A stretch of DNA of 64,000 bases from Parapedobacter pyrenivorans_A (GTDB taxonomy: Bacteria; Bacteroidota; Bacteroidia; Sphingobacteriales; Sphingobacteriaceae). The stretch spans positions 372,001 to 436,000 of the forward strand of contig NZ_JBHEUZ010000001.1 of assembly GCF_041925275.1 (NCBI RefSeq). The letters are read 5' to 3'. The notes beneath the pieces were generated by a model, which had not been told where the DNA came from, did no database searches, and saw only the letters and a program-made list of their open reading frames with translations. The position numbers and the translations under genes are program-made. Of the stretch, positions 1 through 6,873 are shown in pieces (positions within the stretch are counted from its first letter, which is position 1; every line of letters starts with the position of its first letter).

Positions 1-506
1 CGCAAACGTGGCGCAGCAGAACCGGCGTTCTCTCCGGTTACCAAACTTCGATCGAATTGCAACCCATTGGTCACCCCTTCCAGCCGATCCAGGATATTTG
101 TGCTTGCACTCCTACTGAGTGTTTGTTGGTCTACATGCGCAAATGAGCCGGTAGCCCTTTCGCGGGGTATTTCGTAATAACCGGTATTGACAATGACTTC
201 CTGCAATACGGCTGACGACAGGGTCAGGTATAACGTAAGGGGGTTGCCCATGGTAGCCAGCGTAAATTCTTGGCTTTCGTAGCCAAGATGTTTCGCGATA
301 AAGGTGTCTGCCTGATGTTGGATTGCTATATGGAAGTATCCGTTGGAATCCGAGACGTCTATCCGTCCGCTATTTGTACTTTCTATATTGACTCCCGCTA
401 ACGGGGCCTTTGTGTCGGATGCCAGCACCCGCCCTTGATATGGTTGCGCTGCTGCGGTAACCGTTAAGACAATCACGAAGATAATAGTTAAATATATTAG
501 TTTCAT
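1..506 (-). CDS. SusC/RagA-type TonB-linked outer membrane receptor, N-terminal part (partial)
   Basis: Reading leftward from ATG 506-504, the protein begins MKLIYLTIIFVIVLTVTAAAQ, a Sec signal peptide. A carboxypeptidase-regulatory-like domain follows (about residues 22-95, with PLAGVNIEST and GYFHI), then the start of the TonB plug region (VLQEVIVNTGYYEIPRERATGSF). This is the usual SusC opening without an STN domain. Only about 168 residues lie in the window; the barrel is off the left edge. The ATG overlaps the TGA of the thioredoxin-like gene by four bases (ATGA), so the two are translationally coupled. Expected role: TonB-dependent uptake of an oligosaccharide or peptide across the outer membrane. 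Substrate unknown. Confidence 0.82.
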   Translation of the reverse strand, partial: MKLIYLTIIFVIVLTVTAAAQPYQGRVLASDTKAPLAGVNIESTNSGRIDVSDSNGYFHIAIQHQADTFIAKHLGYESQEFTLATMGNPLTLYLTLSSAVLQEVIVNTGYYEIPRERATGSFAHVDQQTLSRSASTNILDRLEGVTNGLQFDRSLVTGENAGSAAPRL

Positions 507-2032
507 AAGCATTTCTCTAAATTGTTCTGCGTTGACTGCCTGACTGTGATCACGGGTACGTAGGTCTCGCGGATTGAAAGAGAGAGTCCATAGCGTTTAA
601 GTGCGTTAACAATGACATTGTCGTCACCGCACGTATCATTTGGCAGGTCGAAACTGACGAAGGTGCCCGACGGAATACCCGTACTGTCTATAACCGCATT
701 GATGGTCAACGGCGATAATCTGTTGTATATTTCCTTTAAGAAAACCTGTTCGAAATGTTGCCGCTGATAATGCGACGGTGTGTCCACCAGCCGCCGGCCT
801 TCGTCGTTTGCGTTCAATAGTGCCAGCGTTTCCTGAGGGCTTTCGATGGTTTTTAATACCGCATACCGATGCTTCATCGCCGGCTCAACCGCGATATTAA
901 CGCCGAGATGTTTTTTAAAAAACATCGTGATATCATGTCGGACCATTTTGAGTACTTCCCCTTGTAGAGTATCGTCCGGGACCCTGAGATTATAACTGTA
1001 TGTGTTTTCTTCAAGCCATTTCATCCGCCTTAAATAATGCTGGAGATCGTTTGTTTTATCGTATCCCGGGCGGTCCACGAACAATCTCTTTCTTAATCCG
1101 GAGTCTATGTACCAGTAGATGCCATTTGTTTTGTCCAACTTTGGCATGATAGCTGTCGAGAACGCATCGAATATCAGGTCTTCAAGGGTCCGGTTTATGG
1201 AAATTACCGCGACGGTATCATCCTGCGTGCTGATCTCCATCTTGCGCCCGGTGCCATAATTAGGAATGTATCCGCCAATCACAGAATATGGCGAAAGGCG
1301 TTGGTATACTTTTGTGAAACCATTGTCAGGCAGAAACAGCGGTTTTGAGCGGTCAATGGCTCTTACATTTCCAAGTTTCATCTCGATATCCACGGGTTTG
1401 CCCTCATAAAACCGTAGGATGTTCTCTTCGGTCACGTAGGCAATCTTTGGCTTTGCGGCAACTCTTCCATCTTTTATCCAAACCACATACGGTATGCCGT
1501 TTCTCTCACCGTGGCGGAATACCCCGTCGAAAAAGAACTTATCACGGTCTATTACCGATGCAACAGGCCAGTTCTTACTTTTCATGAAGTTGGCCAGTGA
1601 TTGGTTATCAATTGCCTCGTGGGAAGCTATGGGAATCAACGCGACTTTATCAGGGTATATTTGTTGGATGGCAGAAAGCTTTTCTATGGATGCAATGCAG
1701 GGGCTGCACCATGTAGCCCAGAAATCAAGGATGATTAGTTTCCCCCGGTAATCATCGAGCGTGACCGTATCTCTTCCGCCAATGGGCGAATGGTTTACCA
1801 CTTGCAACGGATGGTGCCAAAGCCATTCGGGGATGGTGTCGCCGATTTGCAGCGGTTTGATTTCTGCAACTGCCGTAGCCACAGGCTCCGCCTGCTGGGC
1901 GGAGACCTGCTTCACGGCATACAAACACATGCTCGTCAATACAGCCAGCAGGCTGATGTATCGTATATAATGGTATTTCGGTTTATGTGTGGTTAGGGCA
2001 TAGCTATCCCCTAAGCGTAATTTTCGCTTCAT
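503..2032 (-). CDS. TlpA-family thioredoxin-like protein with a long C-terminal domain
   Basis: 509 residues. A membrane-spanning signal segment lies at about 24-45. A thioredoxin-fold domain (about 60-215) carries the redox motif WCSPC (W108-C112) after ILDFWAT and a cis-Pro region GIPYVV. The roughly 290-residue C-terminal part is not a known catalytic domain to me; its end (TFVSFDLPNDT...LKRYGLSLSI) resembles the self-repeat style of DUF3738-like extensions. Such proteins are common beside SusC genes in Sphingobacteriaceae and are thought to act as periplasmic disulfide reductases. The gene overlaps the SusC start by four bases, so one operon. Family call is firm, substrate unknown. Confidence 0.8.
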   Translation of the reverse strand: MKRKLRLGDSYALTTHKPKYHYIRYISLLAVLTSMCLYAVKQVSAQQAEPVATAVAEIKPLQIGDTIPEWLWHHPLQVVNHSPIGGRDTVTLDDYRGKLIILDFWATWCSPCIASIEKLSAIQQIYPDKVALIPIASHEAIDNQSLANFMKSKNWPVASVIDRDKFFFDGVFRHGERNGIPYVVWIKDGRVAAKPKIAYVTEENILRFYEGKPVDIEMKLGNVRAIDRSKPLFLPDNGFTKVYQRLSPYSVIGGYIPNYGTGRKMEISTQDDTVAVISINRTLEDLIFDAFSTAIMPKLDKTNGIYWYIDSGLRKRLFVDRPGYDKTNDLQHYLRRMKWLEENTYSYNLRVPDDTLQGEVLKMVRHDITMFFKKHLGVNIAVEPAMKHRYAVLKTIESPQETLALLNANDEGRRLVDTPSHYQRQHFEQVFLKEIYNRLSPLTINAVIDSTGIPSGTFVSFDLPNDTCGDDNVIVNALKRYGLSLSIRETYVPVITVRQSTQNNLEKCL

Positions 2033-2393
2033 TTATCATTGGTTTTTAACGGTTTAAGAAAAATTCATTTCACAATCCGACCAACCGATGCCGAAGAAAT
2101 TTCTCGAATTTATTTGTAAGTATGAAAGAAAGCGCCTACTTTTAGCTATTGCGAAGTAACCGAAAATAGACGCCTTCTCCAACCTGAACTAAAAACGGGT
2201 TTTTCTTTCAGCATTGGGGTCGGTGGCAGCCGAGGAAGGTGGGTTTATAGTCCTTGCTTTCGGGTGAGGATTTTGATTTACCCTCTCCCCTATGCACTTC
2301 TGTTGGCTGTGGTATTTTTCCGTGGGATTATACGGGGCCGCGTTTAACGTTTTTTAAGTTGGATTGTAGGGATTGGGGTTGTACCCTTTTGAT

Positions 2394-2430
2394 ATCGCAA
2401 ATTGCGATGCCTTCCGCAAGTGGCTTGCGG
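2394..2430. repeat. Two adjacent short palindromes (REP-like)
   Basis: ATCGCAA-A-TTGCGAT (2394-2408) is a perfect 7-base inverted repeat with a one-base centre. Immediately after, CCGCAAG-TGG-CTTGCGG (2414-2430) is a perfect 7-base stem with a three-base loop. Closely paired palindromes like these are typical of REP-type intergenic elements, but they could also form a transcript hairpin. No poly-T tract follows on either strand, so a simple terminator is unlikely. Confidence 0.45.
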
Positions 2431-2538
2431 TATGGGAGCTTTGACGGTTTGGTGGATGTCGTTTCCATAATCTTTTTTGGTTATGTAAACGAAGTACCTC
2501 AAAAAGCATATTAGATCGGATTGGATTAAAAACACCAA

Positions 2539-2633
2539 TAGGGCGAACTAACTGCTTTAACGAGAGGCACCGCCAAGTAGCCCATTCTAATCCAAGGATT
2601 AGTTACCCTAAAGACTCACGTTAGTTCGCCCTA
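2539..2633. repeat. 95-base MITE-like element with perfect 14-base terminal inverted repeats
   Basis: TAGGGCGAACTAAC (2539-2552) and GTTAGTTCGCCCTA (2620-2633) are exact reverse complements. Inside lies a near palindrome CTAATCC-AA-GGATTAG (2587-2602). The core GGGCGAAC occurs again at 2672-2679, and ACCGCCAAGT inside the element (2569-2578) is present inverted as ACTTGGCGGT at 2702-2711, with CGAGA/TCTCG beside each. No transposase is nearby. It may be a miniature inverted-repeat element or a structured RNA; sequence alone does not decide. Confidence 0.5.
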
Positions 2634-2845
2634 CTGGCATAATATCGCAAAGATAGTATATCCAGTTTTAATGGGCGAACATACGGTCATCTCACGGGTA
2701 AACTTGGCGGTTTTCTCGTGTGAGAGACTTCATTTTGAATTGGAGGTTTTATCCTCTATTCACTTGTGTCGCTACAATACATAGGCAAAGGTAATATTAT
2801 AAATTCAAAATCCAAGGATTTTATATCAATTAATTTATATTGAGA

Positions 2846-3499
2846 ATGAGGGCCCTTCAAGAGCTTATTGAGATACTACTAAAGTACACCGAGAAATTCG
2901 GCCTAGAGCCTATCGACGTCGCATACTTATCAAAGGTGAATAGAAAAACAATTGATGCACTTCTAGCGGGAACCGGTGGCATTGAATTGGAATCCGTAGA
3001 CGAAATTTCGTTAATCTTCGGCCTGCGTTATTACCAATTGGGGAATCCTGACTTTGAAATGCCTTTCTTTGACTCTCTCCCAGAAACAACCAAAGATAGA
3101 ATCGCATTTCGGAAAAAAGAAGGACCACACGAGGATACCACATACAACGCAGTTCTTCTAAATGAAAAGATTACAGTAGTATTGAACAACTATAAAAAAG
3201 ATGACGAGTTTCTCGCTGAGCATATAGTAAAGTCCTTATCGGAGACGTTCAAAGAAAATTTTAGTACGAGCGAAGTCGGAAAGCGTCTTACCGAATCTAT
3301 GGATGATTACATAATAAAGACCACTAGGCAAGATAGGGATAGAAAAGGCCGAGGCCCAAAACCTTTTTACTTTAAACTGGTAAGAAGGGTACCACCAAAA
3401 GTATTAAAGGAGGCAAAAGACAAAATTGCAGAGGTGAATAAGGATAATGTTGAGAAAAAGGTGGTAAAGAAGGAACAGAATGACATAAGCGAATCTTGA
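2846..3499 (+). CDS. Helix-turn-helix domain protein, orphan
   Basis: 217 residues from ATG 2846; a TTG two codons upstream (2840) is an alternative. The N-terminal 60 residues look like a divergent XRE-type helix-turn-helix (IDVAYLSKVNRKTIDALLAGTG, helix pattern followed by LESVDEISLIFGL). The rest is highly charged, with a Lys/Arg-rich block (RQDRDRKGRGPKP) and a Lys/Glu-rich tail. I do not recognise the C-terminal part. It sits alone between repeats and a broken ORF6N gene, in AT-rich sequence, which suggests cargo of a mobile element. DNA binding is inferred from the HTH only. Confidence 0.55.
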   Translation: MRALQELIEILLKYTEKFGLEPIDVAYLSKVNRKTIDALLAGTGGIELESVDEISLIFGLRYYQLGNPDFEMPFFDSLPETTKDRIAFRKKEGPHEDTTYNAVLLNEKITVVLNNYKKDDEFLAEHIVKSLSETFKENFSTSEVGKRLTESMDDYIIKTTRQDRDRKGRGPKPFYFKLVRRVPPKVLKEAKDKIAEVNKDNVEKKVVKKEQNDISES

Positions 3500-3536
3500 T
3501 ATCATAAATTGTGATATCAAAAACTAACACAGACCT

Positions 3537-4089
3537 ATGGCAAAAACCCAAACCAACGACAAAGAAAGCGTGCTTCTTGAAACTGATGTACAAGACAAAA
3601 TATATTTTATTCGCGGCCTCAGTGTTATGTTAGATAGCGACCTAGCCGATTTATACGGTGTGGAAACGCGTGTTCTTAACCAAGCTGTAAGCAGGAACTT
3701 GGACCGATTTCCCGAAGACTTTATGTTCCAATTGACCAAGGATGAATGGGCGGAGAGAACCGTTTGCATTTACGGAGCATGGGGTATTAATGCTATCCAG
3801 TGTATTAAACAGCCAACGTGCAATACAAGTAAACATTCGTACTATGCGGGTACTCAACCAAATTCGAACCTCTCTTATTGGAACAACCGACATCCGCCTG
3901 GAGATGGCCGAAATAAAGTATACCGTAGAGCAGATCGCCAAGAAACAGAAAGGACACGACCAGAATATCGAACTGATTTTTGAATATATAGACCGTTTGC
4001 AGGATAAGGCGAAATCAATTTCACAAGACCGCCGTTACCTCAGAATATTGACGAGTATAAACAATACAAAGACCATACATTGCATTTGA
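3537..4089 (+). pseudogene. ORF6N-domain protein, frameshifted and internally deleted
   Basis: Frame one (from ATG 3537) gives a typical ORF6N N-terminus: IYFIRGLSVMLDSDLADLYG, VETRVLNQAVSRN and FPEDFMFQLTKDEW. Homology then stops and continues in another frame from about 3742 with FAFTEHGVLMLSSVLNS and RAIQVNIRTMRVLNQIR, the second half of the family. Members normally have roughly 20 more residues between these blocks, so an internal deletion caused the frameshift. The C-terminus (after DRLQDKAKSI) also lacks the usual family ending. ORF6N proteins are phage and mobile-element associated DNA-binding proteins. This copy is very probably non-functional. Confidence 0.78.
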
Positions 4090-4174
4090 TAAACAAAAGA
4101 AATAGACGAATTTTGGACAACTTAACAAGTGGACAAAATGCAAATTGAAAACAACACAAAGACAAGAACGCCAG

Positions 4175-4307
4175 CCTGCAACATCGTATTGGCAATAGGC
4201 GGGCTGAACGGCTTCGTATCAAGCGAAGTCTTAAATTCAACTCCTGTTCTTCGTATCAGCTTCAGTACTAAAAATCCCGCCCATCGCCAATACGCGGCCC
4301 GTTAGGT
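4175..4307. repeat. attC-like recombination site (left boundary of R-M cassette)
   Basis: Imperfect inverted arms lie at 4185-4203 (CGTATTGGCAATAGGCGGG) and 4276-4294; 17 of 19 positions pair. About 70 bases separate them, and the outer end is GTTAGGT (4301-4307), fitting the integron core GTTRRRY. The left half (4180-4216) matches the sequence after the endonuclease gene (6212-6248) at 30 of 37 positions, including GAACGGCTTCG. This is the architecture of an attC site: long hairpin, core at the edge, same family repeated between genes. No integron integrase is in the window. The left outer half (CCTGCAAC) does not fit RYYYAAC well. Confidence 0.6.
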
Positions 4308-4355
4308 GTAAGCGTAAAACAGCGACACCCAGGAAAATCCCACCAAAAAAATCTG

Positions 4356-4363
4356 TATCTTTA
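4356..4363 (+). promoter_or_regulatory. Possible -7 box for the R-M operon
   Basis: TATCTTTA matches the Bacteroidota -7 consensus TAnnTTTG at seven of eight positions and lies 27 bases before the methyltransferase ATG. No clear -33 TTG is visible. If real, the cassette has its own promoter and needs no external one. Confidence 0.35.
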
Positions 4364-4389
4364 CGACAATTAACTAATAAATAATAAAA

Positions 4390-5376
4390 ATGATAGCGGA
4401 AAAAACCTTAAACCAAACTCTACACATAGCAAAATCTGCTAAGAAAGATGAGTTCTATACCCAACTATCAGACATAGAAAGTGAGTTGAAACATTATGAA
4501 AAACACTTTAAAAATAAAGTGGTTTTTTGTAATTGTGACGACCCACGAAATAGCAATTTCTTCAATTATTTTGCCTACAATTTTGAAAAATTAGGCTTGA
4601 AAAAACTCATAACAACCTGCTATATAAATCAAGAAACTGATTTGTTTTTTCAAGAAGAAAATGAAAAAGCTGTATTTCTTGAATACACAGGCGACAAAAA
4701 CGGGAACAAAATTCCTGATGCAGAAGAAATAGGATTGACACCACTAAAAGGCGATGGCGACTTTCGTAGTAAAGAAAGTATCGACTTGCTAAAGCAAGCC
4801 GATATTGTCGTTACCAATCCCCCGTTTTCGTTGTTTAGAGAATATGTTGACCAATTAGTAAAGTACGAAAAGAAATTTCTAATAATCGGAAACATCAATG
4901 CAATAACCTACAAAGAAATCTTTAAACTCATTAAAGAAAATAAAGCGTGGTTAGGTATCAATATGGGACGAGGAATTTCGGGTTTTATCGTTCCTGACCG
5001 TTATGAACTTTATGGAACAGAAACTCGCATTGATGATTTTGGAAATAGAATAATTTCACCCAACAATTGTTTATGGCTAACCAATTTGGAGACCTTTAAA
5101 CGACACGAGGATATTGTTCTAACCAAAAAATATTACGGAAACGAATTCGAATATCCAAAGTTTGATAATTACGAAGCAATTAACGTAAATAAGACCCAAG
5201 ATATTCCGTTGGATTATGAAGGAGTTATGGGCGTTCCAATTACATTTTTGCATAAATACAATCCGGAACAATTTGAATTGATTAAATTCAGAAAAGGTAA
5301 TGACGATAAAGATTTATCAATAAACGGAAAGTGTCCTTATTTCAGAATTTTAATCAAAAACAAGCGTATCAAGTAA
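4390..5376 (+). CDS. ecoRIM: EcoRI-family adenine-specific DNA methyltransferase
   Basis: 328 residues, against about 326 for M.EcoRI. It would transfer a methyl group from S-adenosylmethionine to adenine in GAATTC, protecting host DNA. Blocks shared with M.EcoRI include KSKSDEFYTQ-like KKDEFYTQLSDIE (19-30), VVFCNCDDPRNSNFF (44-58), LGLKKLITTCY (68-78) and the catalytic motif NPPF (143-146), preceded by ADIVVT. The gene directly abuts the endonuclease: TAA at 5374-5376 is followed at once by ATG 5377. In the classical plasmid system the nuclease comes first; here the methylase does, which would let protection build up first. GAATTC occurs inside this gene (5143-5148). Family call is firm; specificity is inferred from the pairing. 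Confidence 0.93.
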   Translation: MIAEKTLNQTLHIAKSAKKDEFYTQLSDIESELKHYEKHFKNKVVFCNCDDPRNSNFFNYFAYNFEKLGLKKLITTCYINQETDLFFQEENEKAVFLEYTGDKNGNKIPDAEEIGLTPLKGDGDFRSKESIDLLKQADIVVTNPPFSLFREYVDQLVKYEKKFLIIGNINAITYKEIFKLIKENKAWLGINMGRGISGFIVPDRYELYGTETRIDDFGNRIISPNNCLWLTNLETFKRHEDIVLTKKYYGNEFEYPKFDNYEAINVNKTQDIPLDYEGVMGVPITFLHKYNPEQFELIKFRKGNDDKDLSINGKCPYFRILIKNKRIK

Positions 5377-6183
5377 ATGGCGAAAAAACAAACAGAGAGA
5401 CTACGAGTAGAAAAAATAAGAGGACAAGGTCCGAAAGAAATATTCGGAGAGAACGCACAAATACACGACAAATCGGTAAACAGTTTTTCAAAAACCATTT
5501 TTGAAACTTTGAAAAAGGATTTTCCGAGCCTTGAGTTTCGTTTTAGAGAGAAAATCACGAAAAAGGAAATAAATGAAAAACTGAATTCGGTTGATAAGCG
5601 ATTAGGATTGACGGTATTTGTTGCGAATGCATCAATAAGACCCGACGGTGGAATTATTGAAGTGAAAGACAAGGACGATAAATGGCGTATTGTATTAGTT
5701 TGTGAAGCTAAACATCAAGGCAAAGACATTGAAAATATTACAAAAGGAATATTGGTAGGCAAAAACAGCAATCAAGATTTAATGGTTGCAGGAAATGCCA
5801 TTGAGCGTTCTCATAAAAACATCAACGAAATCAGAAACATAATGATTGATGAAAAACACTTTCCTTACATTTTATTTTTGCAAGGCTCAAACTTTCTGAC
5901 AGAACCAACTGCGGTATTAAGACCAGACGGAACCGAAGTGATTTTGAAACACGATGCAGGTTCTTTAAACAGAATTGACAGATTGACTTCTGCAAATTAC
6001 AGTTTACCTATCAATCAAAATAGTTGTGAAAATATCGTCATCACTGTTGACGGCAAATCAGTTATGCTGCAAGCCGTATCAATTTTCACAAAAGCAACAG
6101 AATGGAGTATTGAAGAAATGTTGCCAATTATGATGGATGTTTCGACAACATCTTTAAGAATATTAGGCTTAACTGAAAAATAG
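5377..6183 (+). CDS. ecoRIR: EcoRI-family type II restriction endonuclease
   Basis: 268 residues; EcoRI has 277. Predicted to cut unmethylated GAATTC as a homodimer with Mg2+. The catalytic set is present with a one-residue offset from EcoRI: P89-D90 in SIRPDGGIIEV, and E110-A-K112 in VLVCEAKHQGKDI (EcoRI D91, E111, K113). The recognition segment GNAIERSHKNI is conserved (E143, R144, matching EcoRI E144, R145). R199 and R202 in NRIDRLTSANY correspond to EcoRI R200 and R203, and the C-terminal DVSTTSLRILG matches DISTTSLRVLG. With every known contact residue kept and no frameshift, it is probably active and a GAATTC isoschizomer. GAATTC lies inside the gene (5583-5588). Starts at the base after the methylase stop. 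Confidence 0.94.
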   Translation: MAKKQTERLRVEKIRGQGPKEIFGENAQIHDKSVNSFSKTIFETLKKDFPSLEFRFREKITKKEINEKLNSVDKRLGLTVFVANASIRPDGGIIEVKDKDDKWRIVLVCEAKHQGKDIENITKGILVGKNSNQDLMVAGNAIERSHKNINEIRNIMIDEKHFPYILFLQGSNFLTEPTAVLRPDGTEVILKHDAGSLNRIDRLTSANYSLPINQNSCENIVITVDGKSVMLQAVSIFTKATEWSIEEMLPIMMDVSTTSLRILGLTEK

Positions 6184-6207
6184 ATGAATAGAAAACAAAA
6201 CGCCTGG

Positions 6208-6297
6208 ACCTAACAAGGTATTGTCAAAAGCGGGGCAGAACGGCTTCGATTGAACCTTTTTACAAGGTTCAACTTTCGTTCTTCCATTAAGCTTTAT
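6208..6297. repeat. Truncated attC-like site after the endonuclease gene
   Basis: ACCTAAC (6208-6214) fits the RYYYAAC half of an integron core. The next 37 bases (6212-6248) match the left boundary site at 30 positions, and the middle keeps the order TTCAACT-TTCTTC-AAGCTT seen there. The second hairpin arm and closing GTTRRRY are absent; similarity ends near 6297, where a decayed coding fragment begins. The internal stem TTGAACCTT-(ttac)-AAGGTTCAA (6250-6271) is intact. Confidence 0.55.
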
Positions 6298-6460
6298 GGG
6301 AATTGAGGGAAGACCGATTGTATTTGATAGAGCTAAAGGCCTACCTGGATAGCAGTCGGGAGCCTGTCGGTGTCGACTACCTATTTCCTGGCAGTCTGAA
6401 GCATTCGCCTATTGGTTTACCGGGCATTTAAGGCTGCCGCACCTTATCGGGGCCGATTAT
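6291..6460 (+). pseudogene. Decayed fragment of a small conserved hypothetical protein
   Basis: From 6291 one frame reads LWELREDRLYLIELKAYLD, then DYLFPGSL, and hits a stop at 6429-6431. A second frame from about 6398 continues with EAFAYWFTGHLRLP. The two pieces resemble the two halves of a small protein family found in Bacteroidota and Proteobacteria (pattern LWEIRDGKLYL...LFPG...VFAxWFTGxLRxPxG), which I know only as hypothetical. The start is missing at the junction with the attC-like site, the middle is frameshifted and the end is lost against the next gene. Confidence 0.5.
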
Positions 6461-6862
6461 TTAAACCCCCAACACCCACCGTACATCAAACGGGTCGGTT
6501 ACTTCCACGAGTTTCTGACCGGAATCACGGGTGTCAACCGGATCCTTTCTGGTATATCCCAGTTTCCCAATAAGTGATTCCCTGTCGCCTACATCTTTAC
6601 AGTGTAGGAAAATAGACATATAGTTTCCCAGTGTTCGCCCTTCGTCATGCACCAAGTCCGAACCGTGGATAATAATACGGTCGGAAACCAGCGACCCACT
6701 AACGACCGGCATCTCTCTGTATCCTTGCAACGCTTGCCCAAACATTTGGAATCGCAACGTGCCACCAAAGCAGGATTGGTAATACGTGAGCGCACTCCTG
6801 CAATTACCGGAAAAAGTAATGAAAATCGCGCTCACGGACCTACCATCATTAGGATCAGCCAT
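6461..6862 (-). CDS. VOC-family (PhnB-like glyoxalase/bleomycin resistance fold) protein
   Basis: 133 residues from ATG 6862-6860. A longer in-frame start exists at 6946 but would run into the upstream SRPBCC gene. The fold is recognisable from FITFSGNCRSALTYYQSCFGGTLRFQ, the segment ALQGYREMPVVSGSLVSDRIIIHGSDL, and the closing VTDPFDVRWVLGV. These PhnB-type proteins are vicinal-oxygen-chelate proteins of mostly unknown substrate. It is the last gene of a minus-strand run of five small genes, 11 bases after the preceding one, so probably one operon. Confidence 0.75.
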   Translation of the reverse strand: MADPNDGRSVSAIFITFSGNCRSALTYYQSCFGGTLRFQMFGQALQGYREMPVVSGSLVSDRIIIHGSDLVHDEGRTLGNYMSIFLHCKDVGDRESLIGKLGYTRKDPVDTRDSGQKLVEVTDPFDVRWVLGV

Positions 6863-6873
6863 ACCGGATTGCA

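Larger units (their letters stand above)
2033..2845. other. Long intergenic stretch with palindromes and repeats
   Basis: About 800 bases separate the thioredoxin-like gene from the HTH gene. I find no convincing gene. It holds two small palindromes (2394-2430), a 95-base element with perfect 14-base inverted ends (2539-2633), and further copies of the same core words up to 2718. The short open frames here (for example 2254-2514) have no recognisable domain. The stretch marks the left side of an accessory island that ends near 6460. Confidence 0.5.
4302..6297 (+). mobile_element. Putative integron-like gene cassette carrying an EcoRI-type R-M system
   Basis: The segment from TTAGGT (4302) to the truncated second attC-like site (about 6297) contains only the methyltransferase and endonuclease genes. 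It is visibly more AT-rich than its flanks. In integron cassettes the core at the left edge derives from the cassette's own attC, so it should complement the R'' half at the right: GTTAGGT (4301-4307) and ACCTAAC (6208-6214) are exact reverse complements. The right site lacks its second arm, so the cassette is probably fixed in place. Two genes in one cassette is more than usual. Confidence 0.5.

Noticed and set aside
2254..2514. 86-codon plus-strand frame in the repeat-rich gap
   Set aside because: No domain, overlaps both palindromes and an opposing frame, and amino-acid composition is not protein-like.
2846..3499. HTH protein as controller (C protein) of the R-M system
   Set aside because: It is far larger than C proteins, separated from the R-M genes by a pseudogene and a recombination-like site, and EcoRI-type systems usually lack one.
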